Source of the DNA: a virus
Direction: 5' to 3' (one strand)
Length of the DNA: 28,459 nucleotides
IMG/VR virus record: IMGVR_UViG_3300030110_005088
Location: 1 to 28,459 of that record
A model generated the notes under the pieces. The model saw only the letters and a list, made by a program, of their open reading frames with translations, ran no database searches and was not told the DNA's origin. Below are positions 5,756 to 13,113 of this stretch, in pieces. How positions within the stretch are numbered: position 1 is the stretch's first letter; each line of letters starts with the position of its first letter. The position numbers and the translations under genes are program-made.

Positions 5756-8700
5756 TTATCCTAATAGTCTAAAGTTTTTGCCCACTGCATAAGTCGAAAA
5801 GCCCCAGTTCTCATCGTATTTGAGCTTTGCCATGTACGGGCGGTTAATATGAATCCTGTCTTTGTGCGGTTTGATACCCCAACATCTTATCCTAGTTAGT
5901 TCGTTGTTGGAGTCAATCACTTCAACAATCCAGTACAGCTTTCCATTCTTGGTCTTGCGTTCTGTGATCTTGCGTGGGATAAACCAACATAATAGTAACG
6001 AAGGATCGTATTCGGAGATGGGAGGCACGCACTTCTCTTGAAGGCGCTCGACCTTTTCTAACGAAATCACCAAGTTAATGGGGAATACTCCGGTCAGATC
6101 TGTCTTGAACTGAATAATCTCCTCTTCACTGAAGTTTCCTTCTGGTTTGTACGTTTCGATATTCTCGCGCAAACGTTTCAAGTTCTTGGGTCGATCAACA
6201 ATACATGCAGACCAGAAGTGTTTCATTCCTGTAAAGCGGTCGTCTAGCAGGGTCTCTAACGCACCACCACGACACAATGCATCCAAGCACTTCTTGTTCA
6301 GTTTGGAGTACACAACCTCCTCATTGAACAACAAATCTTCTGCCGTCCTGAACGGCCGATGGTTCAGGACCTGCTCAATCGCAGCACCACCGAATCCTTT
6401 AATCGAAGTCAGCGGCTGAATAAGGGTCTGTCCATCATCGGAGATCTCCCACACAACTCCTGACTTGTTAATATCGAGTGGTGCAATCTTGAAACCAAAC
6501 TTCTGTGCGATGTTGATGGCTTTCTCTTTCCTTGTCTCGGGCTCTTTGTCCAAGAACGCAGCCATCCATTCTGGTCCGTAATAGTTCCACAGCCATGCAC
6601 ACTGATATGAAATAATCGAGTATGATACAGCGTGAGACTTATTGAAACCATATCCAGAAAAGTATTCAAACTTGTCCCAGAGGTTTTGGGCAACGTCTCG
6701 GTCCAAGCCTTTGTCAACGCATCCTGTGATAAACTTCTTGTGCAGCTTACCCTTTACGCTGTTCTTGCCTGTTCCCTTTTTGGTCAAGACCTTACGGAGC
6801 ATATTACCTTCGTCCAAGGTCAGGCCTCCCAGTTTGTGAGCGAGCAGTGCAATCTGTTCCTGGAAAATCAAGAACCCGAAAGTCTCACCTGTAACTTCTT
6901 GGACCTCATCTGAAATGTACTGAATATAATGAGGGCTTTCCTTGGCCTCCACATACTCTTCGTGCACATCAGCGGCCAATGGGCCCGGACGATAGATAGA
7001 CGTGATAGCTGAAACATCAATGATGTTGCGTGGCTTCACTCGGGTACAGAAGCGCTGTGCTCCCTGTTCCGTGAACTGAAAGACACCAGCCCACTTTCCA
7101 GTGTGGAAGATATTCTCATAGACCGCTTGGTCATTCATATCCAGCACGTCTGGGTGTAAGTTCTTCTCGTAGTAATCTCGCACATCAGCAAACGTCGGAT
7201 TCTGAATGCCATGATGGCGACGAAGAATGTGCTCGATGCACCCCTCCATCATCTTTAAAGTCGATAGTCCAAGCAAATCGAACTTAATAAAGCCCATGGG
7301 CTCCAGGTGTCGAACGTTTTGTCCTTCAGCCCATGGAGCCTGCCGCACACCACCAGAGTTAATCAGTGGCATGCTTTGGTCCAAGTTCTCTGCAATCACC
7401 ACACCGCCGGCATGCCGAGAGCACGAACGTACCTGTCCCACAAGCCCCTCAACGTGAGCCTTAACATCTGGATATTTATTGAGATAGTTTTGCAGCGATG
7501 GGGAAAACTCCATCACCTCTTCCCAAGTCGGATTATAGACACCAGCTTTGATGCCATGGCGGCGCTTGGCGTCCGGCATAGCTTCACGCATCATAACCGA
7601 TGTAACCGTGTTGGCTTCCGTAAATGGGATGTTGTAGAACTTAGAAATGTCTTTGATTAGAGAGCGAAGCTGTAGCGTGTTCCAGTTAGAAATCGGTGCA
7701 ACGCAATCCTCTCCCCACATTTCAACCAGCTTTTCTTTGAGAGCCATGCTGTCAGATACATCATAATCAATATCTGGATAGTCTGTGGCATCTGCTCGAA
7801 GGAAACGTGAGAACAGTAGACCATACTTGATAGGGTCAACTTGTGTAATCCCCAATACATACGCTACCAGTGAGCCAGCGGCTGAACCTCGACCTGGACC
7901 AGTCAACATCATATCAGTGGCCGTGTCAACGATAGCTTTCATCGTCAAGAAATACTTGGAGAAACCTCGGTCATCGATAACATCGAGTTCGCTTTTAAGG
8001 CGGTCCACGTACTCCTGGTTCGTGTGTAGCCCTCTACCCCTCAAACCCTCTAGAGAATAGTTTACGAGCGCTTGTGTGGCCGTATAGCCGGCAGGAACAA
8101 CGAAGCTGGGCAAGCGGACAGTATTATCTGGAAGAAAATCCTCAATACGGTCGAATGCGATTCGATATGTCTCCTCGATAGAATCTCGAACCACCGCGTC
8201 ATCATACTCAATGTTAGCTTCTGAAGAGTACTTTTTGTAACTCTCCCAGATCTGGTCACCGTTCTTGGGATAAAGCTCGTAGCCCACCTCTTGTACATCA
8301 ATCGGAAGATCTGATGACATGTATTCGGGGAGACCACCCTTTCCTAACCATCCAAGGCGCGTATATAGTTCGCGATCACGCCACGCTGTCGGCGTTGGAT
8401 AGTGAGAGTCGGCAGTTGTAATCAACCGCAAGTCAAACTCTTTAGCCACTTGGATGATGTGTTGATTCAGGGCGTGCTGCTCGGGCACATTATTCCACTG
8501 AATCTCAGCGTACCAGCGGTCTCCGAAGATATCGACCATCTGGCGGGTGGTCTCCCGCATTGCATCAAGAACCGCGTCGTCTCCATCCTCGCGGTTTTCC
8601 CAATAGTTCCCAGCGTATACGCCCCCAAGACAGGCGGATGCTGCGATGATCCCCTCATTGTACTTCTTAAGCAAAGCATAATCAATGCGAGGATAGCGGT

Positions 8701-9184
8701 AGAAATTCTCTGGCTGGTATGATTCTGACACCAGCTTAAATAAGTTGTTTAGTCCTGTTTGATTCTGGACCAATAGAACGATGTGTCTACGGCGGCGAAG
8801 AATGTCTTGCGTCTTCTTGGACGCACCCTCGTCTTCTACGGTGGCGCCTGACTGTTCATCTTTCTTAATAGAACGTGCGCGCTTCTTGTCTTCCATCGCG
8901 GTGGCATACTCTTCGCGCCACTCCTCTAGCGATGGTAGGAAATAAGCTTCACACCCAAAGATAGGTTTGAAGTCTCTGCCCTCCGACTTCATCTTCTTGG
9001 CGTGCAATACCTGATAGGCGAGACCGTTCATATTTCCATGGTCAGTGAGCGCCAGTGCTTCTCCGCCGTTTTCATAGCAAAAATCCATATGGTCCTGCGG
9101 ATAGCCAATGGCGTCAAAAATAGAGCCTGCAACACTGTGCGCATGCAGGCCAACAAATTTAATATCAGACGTTTTTCTCGTCAT
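5756..9184 (-). CDS. dnaE: DNA polymerase III alpha subunit-like polymerase (family C)
   Basis: A 1142-residue family-C replicative polymerase, near the length of bacterial DnaE. The N-terminal PHP domain keeps all expected metal ligands: H14, H16, D48, H49, E79, H134, C184, D259 and H261, so it may be an active proofreading 3'-5' exonuclease. The palm contains GRGSAAGS (432-439 region), the catalytic pair D471/D473 in YPDIDYD and the third Asp D636 in KFDLLGL. HAGGVVIAE precedes it, as in bacterial DnaE. The C-terminal about 80 residues look like the OB domain. The start ATG at 9182-9184 follows GGAGGG and promoter P2. No clamp or clamp loader is in the window. Family C is uncommon in phages, which more often use families A or B. 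Confidence 0.96.
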   Translation of the reverse strand: MTRKTSDIKFVGLHAHSVAGSIFDAIGYPQDHMDFCYENGGEALALTDHGNMNGLAYQVLHAKKMKSEGRDFKPIFGCEAYFLPSLEEWREEYATAMEDKKRARSIKKDEQSGATVEDEGASKKTQDILRRRRHIVLLVQNQTGLNNLFKLVSESYQPENFYRYPRIDYALLKKYNEGIIAASACLGGVYAGNYWENREDGDDAVLDAMRETTRQMVDIFGDRWYAEIQWNNVPEQHALNQHIIQVAKEFDLRLITTADSHYPTPTAWRDRELYTRLGWLGKGGLPEYMSSDLPIDVQEVGYELYPKNGDQIWESYKKYSSEANIEYDDAVVRDSIEETYRIAFDRIEDFLPDNTVRLPSFVVPAGYTATQALVNYSLEGLRGRGLHTNQEYVDRLKSELDVIDDRGFSKYFLTMKAIVDTATDMMLTGPGRGSAAGSLVAYVLGITQVDPIKYGLLFSRFLRADATDYPDIDYDVSDSMALKEKLVEMWGEDCVAPISNWNTLQLRSLIKDISKFYNIPFTEANTVTSVMMREAMPDAKRRHGIKAGVYNPTWEEVMEFSPSLQNYLNKYPDVKAHVEGLVGQVRSCSRHAGGVVIAENLDQSMPLINSGGVRQAPWAEGQNVRHLEPMGFIKFDLLGLSTLKMMEGCIEHILRRHHGIQNPTFADVRDYYEKNLHPDVLDMNDQAVYENIFHTGKWAGVFQFTEQGAQRFCTRVKPRNIIDVSAITSIYRPGPLAADVHEEYVEAKESPHYIQYISDEVQEVTGETFGFLIFQEQIALLAHKLGGLTLDEGNMLRKVLTKKGTGKNSVKGKLHKKFITGCVDKGLDRDVAQNLWDKFEYFSGYGFNKSHAVSYSIISYQCAWLWNYYGPEWMAAFLDKEPETRKEKAINIAQKFGFKIAPLDINKSGVVWEISDDGQTLIQPLTSIKGFGGAAIEQVLNHRPFRTAEDLLFNEEVVYSKLNKKCLDALCRGGALETLLDDRFTGMKHFWSACIVDRPKNLKRLRENIETYKPEGNFSEEEIIQFKTDLTGVFPINLVISLEKVERLQEKCVPPISEYDPSLLLCWFIPRKITERKTKNGKLYWIVEVIDSNNELTRIRCWGIKPHKDRIHINRPYMAKLKYDENWGFSTYAVGKNFRLLG

Positions 9185-9204
9185 TCATCCCTCCAGATGT
9201 TCTT

Positions 9205-9233
9205 AATATAGCACACTTGATTTGAAAACGCAA
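9205..9233 (-). promoter_or_regulatory. Sigma70-type promoter P2, in front of dnaE
   Basis: Minus strand -35 TTGCGT (9228-9233), 17-nt spacer, -10 TATATT (9205-9210), with an A-rich stretch upstream of the -35. The -35 lies in one arm of a perfect inverted repeat, CACTTG at 9231-9236 and CAAGTG at 9214-9219 as read on the minus strand. This could be an operator or a weak hairpin at the end of the upstream transcript. The -35 deviates from consensus, so strength is probably moderate. Confidence 0.6.
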
Positions 9234-9236
9234 GTG

Positions 9237-10109
9237 CTATTTTTTATTTTCTTTTGTAGGCGCAAGATTATACATGCGCGGCTTGTATATATCGTAGTAC
9301 GGCACCTCGACACGATTGTCTGATGCCATGTAGCTGCGGTATTGATCCCATGAGGTTATATCATAGAACCAATCAATTTCATGTGTCAGAGCTTTTGTCA
9401 GACTCAGCTTTTGAAACACGGTGGGTAGGTCGAAAAACCTTGCTGACCACCTCTCGTTGAGTGGTCTCTTCTCGGTCGGTAATTGACCGGGTGAAGGGGG
9501 TAAATATTCCCTGGTGGTTATTTTGTTGATATTCCGGCGACATTCTAAGTAATCTTCTCCTTTCATTGTAAAACTGATTGGAAGTCCATCCAGTACAGTT
9601 TTATTGTCGTATGTTAATGTAAAGTTCTTGTTTGCATCCTGTATCTGCGGTCTGAGTTCTCGCAGGATGCGATAGTCGTAAACGGACATGGGGAAAGCTA
9701 TAAAGTATTTTTCAGGCAGTATCCATCGAGAGATTTTGTAAGATACAAACCAAGATGAATATATTCCGTGCAACACTGACCAGCCATACGAATTTCGTCT
9801 GTCTAAATCTTTGGGATGTACCGGAACGTAATAAATAGGCACTTCTTTGCGTACATTCGAATAAAACTTAGTAAATTCGCGTTTATAATAAACTGGGTCA
9901 TGAACCCACTCTCCAACTGCCTGCTTTACAATAGGCGCCAAATCATTATTAGCGACGATCCAAATCGTTTTACAGCCCGCCATGGCGCAGGCCATCACTG
10001 CATTTTGAATGGCCGTAAATCGCGGCTCCAGAAGCGTTAAAACGTCCGGTGTGATAGATTCGTGATCGGTCACCAATTGGGCGACCGGAATGATTCCCGC
10101 TAAATGCAT
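9237..10109 (-). CDS. Nucleotidyltransferase-like protein
   Basis: A 290-residue protein whose first 75 residues (HLAGIIPVAQ, then LLEPRFTAIQNAVMACAMAG and KTIWIVANNDLAPIVKQAVG) follow the alternating strand-helix pattern of the sugar-nucleotide/NTP transferase (GT-A) fold. The usual GxGxR glycine loop after IIP is replaced, so the substrate is unclear and catalysis unproven. Similar proteins are, to my recollection, common in marine phages as predicted nucleotidyltransferases without known substrate. The rest (100-290) is rich in Tyr, Trp and Arg and is not recognised. Its ATG overlaps the upstream stop by one base (TAATG). A role in modifying nucleotides, DNA or surface sugars would be speculation. 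Confidence 0.75.
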   Translation of the reverse strand: MHLAGIIPVAQLVTDHESITPDVLTLLEPRFTAIQNAVMACAMAGCKTIWIVANNDLAPIVKQAVGEWVHDPVYYKREFTKFYSNVRKEVPIYYVPVHPKDLDRRNSYGWSVLHGIYSSWFVSYKISRWILPEKYFIAFPMSVYDYRILRELRPQIQDANKNFTLTYDNKTVLDGLPISFTMKGEDYLECRRNINKITTREYLPPSPGQLPTEKRPLNERWSARFFDLPTVFQKLSLTKALTHEIDWFYDITSWDQYRSYMASDNRVEVPYYDIYKPRMYNLAPTKENKK

Positions 10110-10951
10110 TATAGATACTTTAAGATTTGGGCGTAGTTTGCTGAAGCCGCTTCCAGAGACTGAAGCATATCCGTCTGAGACTTGTCGGTAAGCCTGAAGT
10201 GAGGCGATTCAAGTTTAATCTCTTGAGGCGTGTGGTCCACTCTTCGGCCGATACATGATGTTCTAAATTTATAATGTTTTGGTTTTCCGTTGGGTCCGTA
10301 TCCATTAAACTTTCCTTTCATGCCTCGCTCTTCCATCTCATTGACAACTTTAAAGCGAGCCATGGTTTCAGAATAGTTGAAATCACTCAACTCTTGTTGT
10401 GTCAAGTACGAAACTGCACATGCATCTTTAACTAGGGTGTTCCCATCAATCCTGTCGGAAGAATAAAACCAGATCTCTTGAACAAAGTCGTCCTGAGTTT
10501 TCATGTAGTCTACTTGGTGTTTGCCGCCTCGATTAAACGCTATCCAATCATAGCATACATATTTGTCATAATCAAGATTTATTTTTAAAATCTGGTCACA
10601 ACTATCGTCACCGAAGTAAACACACTCATCAAACTTTATATCGATCAACTTTGCATATTTGTCGGAAAAGGTTAACTGGCCCTCTCCATCATAGCGCACA
10701 CTATGAGCGAGATTAGATAGTGGGTTCTGCCCTTGCAACCCTAGCAGAAACAACAGTCGCTCCCAAAGTAAATGCTTTGGGGTGCCAACTTTCTTGTCGC
10801 CATCGAAAGTAAAAAGACGTTGCGGCTCCACATCGAGCTTAATACAGGAAAGATCAACCGCAGGATCGAGATAATCAAACCTAAAAGGTTTCCGCGGTGA
10901 CGTGTAAACCAGAGGCAACTTCTCCGTGAACGCATACAGCAATGCGTCCAA
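10109..10951 (-). CDS. Unknown protein paired with the nucleotidyltransferase-like gene
   Basis: A 280-residue protein I cannot assign. It begins LDALLYAFTEKLPLVYTSPR and is rich in aromatic residues, Asp and Lys, with no membrane segment, signal peptide or obvious nucleotide-binding loop. The conserved-looking segment LLFLLGLQGQNPLSNLAHSVRYDGE (about 66-90) could be a folded core. It is followed with TAATG overlap by the nucleotidyltransferase-like gene, so the two probably act together. The start is TTG at 10949-10951, chosen because GGAGG lies 4 nt upstream and no ATG is near. Function unknown. Confidence 0.75.
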   Translation of the reverse strand: MDALLYAFTEKLPLVYTSPRKPFRFDYLDPAVDLSCIKLDVEPQRLFTFDGDKKVGTPKHLLWERLLFLLGLQGQNPLSNLAHSVRYDGEGQLTFSDKYAKLIDIKFDECVYFGDDSCDQILKINLDYDKYVCYDWIAFNRGGKHQVDYMKTQDDFVQEIWFYSSDRIDGNTLVKDACAVSYLTQQELSDFNYSETMARFKVVNEMEERGMKGKFNGYGPNGKPKHYKFRTSCIGRRVDHTPQEIKLESPHFRLTDKSQTDMLQSLEAASANYAQILKYL

Positions 10952-10986
10952 CGAACCTCCAGCTACAACTCTTTCAAACTGAATGG

Positions 10987-11694
10987 CTATAGCAGACCTC
11001 GATGTTGTCTATATGCTTTTACCGTTATCGGCCAAAGATCCGTCGCAATCTCCAAGCACGCTTCCGCGGTTTGCTGTATTTCCCATTGGGCCCCCACATG
11101 CGTTCGTAGCTCAACGAATTTAAGTAAATTATTAAGATTGACTGTTCCATAATATTCCGTATACATATTTTGCGGAAGTACTCCGCGGGCCTGCTCGCGA
11201 CAGACACCAGCATCAATTAGTGTGTTAAAGAACTTTAGACAATCTTTATTATGCTCTTTTAAAGCTTTAGAGGCAGAATCACACACTAAGTTGCGCCATA
11301 TGGTAGGATTTATTAGATCTTCGGGATTAGATGCCTGTCGATTTGATTTGTGTTGCGTCCTAAAACTCTCCGGCTCATAGAAAGCAAGATTCACATCGGT
11401 GTAACGTCTAGAAATTTCATTATAAGACCAAGTTCTGTGGCGGTGGTGCTGACTGCGCACAAACAAAGGTACGCAAAAACGAAAAGTAACAACGTTATGC
11501 TCCAAAGTGGACGTGTGTCGGTGTCTGATGAGGTAATTGATGAGTTTTGTATCTTTTTCATCTAAGGTCTCCTTCTCTTTGCCAAAGGATACTCTCGCAC
11601 TATTGCAGACAGTGAGGTCTGTTCCCATATGCGAGATGTATTCTACTTTACCCGTGTTGTCATTATATAGTTCAATAGACTTCGAGTAAGTCAT
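10987..11694 (-). CDS. thyX: Flavin-dependent thymidylate synthase ThyX
   Basis: Makes dTMP from dUMP with methylenetetrahydrofolate, FAD and NADPH. The ThyX signature RHR-x7-S is complete: R85-H86-R87 to S95 within RHRTWSYNEISRRY, preceded by the FVRSQ flank. A second family block, AGVCREQARGVLPQN, is the dUMP-binding region. The length of 235 residues is normal. An upstream in-frame TTG at 11730 exists, but ATG at 11692-11694 has GGAG 5 nt upstream and overlaps the stop of the preceding gene (ATGA), so it is taken as the start. With dCMP deaminase and dUTPase in the same window it completes dTTP synthesis. ThyX regenerates tetrahydrofolate directly, so no dihydrofolate reductase is required. 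Confidence 0.95.
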   Translation of the reverse strand: MTYSKSIELYNDNTGKVEYISHMGTDLTVCNSARVSFGKEKETLDEKDTKLINYLIRHRHTSTLEHNVVTFRFCVPLFVRSQHHRHRTWSYNEISRRYTDVNLAFYEPESFRTQHKSNRQASNPEDLINPTIWRNLVCDSASKALKEHNKDCLKFFNTLIDAGVCREQARGVLPQNMYTEYYGTVNLNNLLKFVELRTHVGAQWEIQQTAEACLEIATDLWPITVKAYRQHRGLL

Positions 11695-11951
11695 TCTTTC
11701 TCCGTGTTGTATTGTTTCCAGTCGAGCCAAAATCCCGCTATCACCATGAAGTGCATAAGCAAGGAGGCTGTAATCTCTAATATATCATGATAGTCATTCA
11801 GATGCAAGTGAATATGGCCAATAATCCAGAATGGTATCGCAAACTGTTGACTATACCAGATTAAAAAGAACTTAAAAAACTTCTTTGTGTTATTCTTCTT
11901 CGTTCTCAAGTTCTGCAAGCAACGTTTTAAGGTCGAGCCCAGCACAGTCAA
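11691..11951 (-). CDS. Small membrane protein next to endolysin, possible holin
   Basis: About 86 residues from a TTG at 11949-11951. Two hydrophobic segments are visible (roughly FFKFFLIWYSQQFAIPFWIIG and ILEITASLLMHFMVIAGFWL), joined by a His/Asp-rich loop (HIHLHLNDYHD), with a basic N terminus and charged C terminus. It overlaps the 3' end of the amidase gene by about 60 nt and couples to thyX through an ATGA overlap, which supports it as a true gene. AAGGA precedes the TTG by only 3-4 nt, while a GTG at 11943-11945 is better spaced, so the exact start is uncertain. Size, two spans and position after an endolysin fit a holin, but no specific family was recognised. Confidence 0.6.
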   Translation of the reverse strand: MTVLGSTLKRCLQNLRTKKNNTKKFFKFFLIWYSQQFAIPFWIIGHIHLHLNDYHDILEITASLLMHFMVIAGFWLDWKQYNTEKE

Positions 11952-12804
11952 TCTTCCTTTTACTGATGTGGTAGTGACTTACAAAGCCATTGAAGTTTCC
12001 ATATAGCGCATCTTGGCAATATTTTGTTGAGGTCTTGCCGGTCTGACTGAGAGGTGTTTTATATTCTACACCTGCGGCATCATGAATAGCCTTCCATAAA
12101 GCTTTGGCAGCTTCGATCTGGGCTGGGTAAAAACCCATGAAGGGATCGAGCTTTTCAGTATGCACCCAAGCATCATCGATAATCGGACGTTCTCCAAAGC
12201 CATTCTTCACATACCAATCTTGATATTTTGGATAGTATGCGTTTGAGATCTCCACTCCTACTGATGCTCGATTACCTCGCGCGTGGCCCGCATGCCAAGC
12301 ACCGTGTTGCATGTCAAGAGTCTGATAGATTGTTCCATCGTTATCGATTAGGAAATGAACGGATATGCCGCGGCGGTTTAAAACCTGCGCACAAGATGTC
12401 GAGTTCAAACAAACATCCCAGTGGTTAACGAAAAGACGAATCTTTCTTTTTGGGCGTCCAGTGTAATCATAGTACGTTCCTGGGTTCGCCTTAAGTCCAT
12501 CTTTCTCCGACCAAAGTACTACCTTATCCCACTTGATGGGGTGGAAGTTTCCCTGGTATACAATAAAGTTGGAGTAGTTGAGCGGGCACGGTTCATGATA
12601 GTGAATCTCTGCTTGGCGTTCTGTCCAAACGCGGCGGAAAGTCATAGGACCGCAGAGGCCGTCTGCGGATAAGCCTCTATCTCTTTGCCATTTCTTGATC
12701 GCTCTTACAAGGTTTTCGTCGAAATACTTCTCACCAAACCAGGATGGCTCCCACCCTAATTTCGAAGCAGATGCTTGATTGTAAAAGCTCTTATCGACAC
12801 CCAT
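11890..12804 (-). CDS. N-acetylmuramoyl-L-alanine amidase (endolysin)
   Basis: A 304-residue cell-wall hydrolase. Residues about 29-60 (FDENLVRAIKKWQRDRGLSA then DGLCGPMTFRRV) are a peptidoglycan-binding type 1 repeat. Residues about 122-300 form an Amidase_2 domain: zinc ligands His128 (FVNHWD), His277 or His279 (SHYHIS) and Cys287 (KIDCAG), with Glu185 in VGVEISN near the active site. The domain cuts the amide bond between N-acetylmuramic acid and the stem peptide. No signal peptide is seen, so release would need a holin; the small membrane gene that overlaps its end is a candidate. The wall-binding domain at the N terminus is the arrangement usual for phages of Gram-negative hosts. AGGA lies a rather long 11 nt before the ATG. 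Confidence 0.92.
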   Translation of the reverse strand: MGVDKSFYNQASASKLGWEPSWFGEKYFDENLVRAIKKWQRDRGLSADGLCGPMTFRRVWTERQAEIHYHEPCPLNYSNFIVYQGNFHPIKWDKVVLWSEKDGLKANPGTYYDYTGRPKRKIRLFVNHWDVCLNSTSCAQVLNRRGISVHFLIDNDGTIYQTLDMQHGAWHAGHARGNRASVGVEISNAYYPKYQDWYVKNGFGERPIIDDAWVHTEKLDPFMGFYPAQIEAAKALWKAIHDAAGVEYKTPLSQTGKTSTKYCQDALYGNFNGFVSHYHISKRKIDCAGLDLKTLLAELENEEE

Positions 12805-12823
12805 AAAAAACGATCCTTTTTCA

Positions 12824-13105
12824 TTACCCTTCCGACAAAATCCCTAAAATATAGTTATCTTGAACTACAGTAAATAGTTGGTTGTTCACATTAATTTCTT
12901 CAACCATGGATTTATCCACAATTACCGTGGCGCCTGCCTGAAGGAGAAATCTCGTATCGTCGGCAGACGAAAGCACCTTGGCTGTGCAAAACTTCTCTTG
13001 GGTAGGTTTAAAGTCATCGGGCAATACAATGCCGCTTTCTGTTGTATTTTCTTCTAATGTGGCTACAGAAACCCACACGTATCTATTGACTGGCTTAAGC
13101 ACCAT
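12824..13105 (-). CDS. GroES-like co-chaperonin
   Basis: A 93-residue protein with the beta-barrel pattern of GroES: LKPVNRYVWVSVA at the front, a mobile-loop-like segment (TTESGIVLPDDF, about 20-31), and the closing strands GATVIVDKS, LFTVVQDNYILGIL. In the family the mobile loop with its Gly-Ile-Val/Leu tip docks on GroEL; here GIVLP provides it. Phage versions (such as T4 gp31) replace host GroES to fold the capsid protein; the same role is plausible here but inferred. No GroEL gene is in the window. It starts 9 nt after the RNR stop, with AGAGGTGA directly before its ATG. Confidence 0.8.
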   Translation of the reverse strand: MVLKPVNRYVWVSVATLEENTTESGIVLPDDFKPTQEKFCTAKVLSSADDTRFLLQAGATVIVDKSMVEEINVNNQLFTVVQDNYILGILSEG

Positions 13106-13113
13106 TCACCTCT

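Noticed and set aside
11695-11730. TTG start giving ThyX 12 more residues
   Set aside because: The ATG at 11692-11694 has GGAG at proper distance and an ATGA overlap with the preceding gene.
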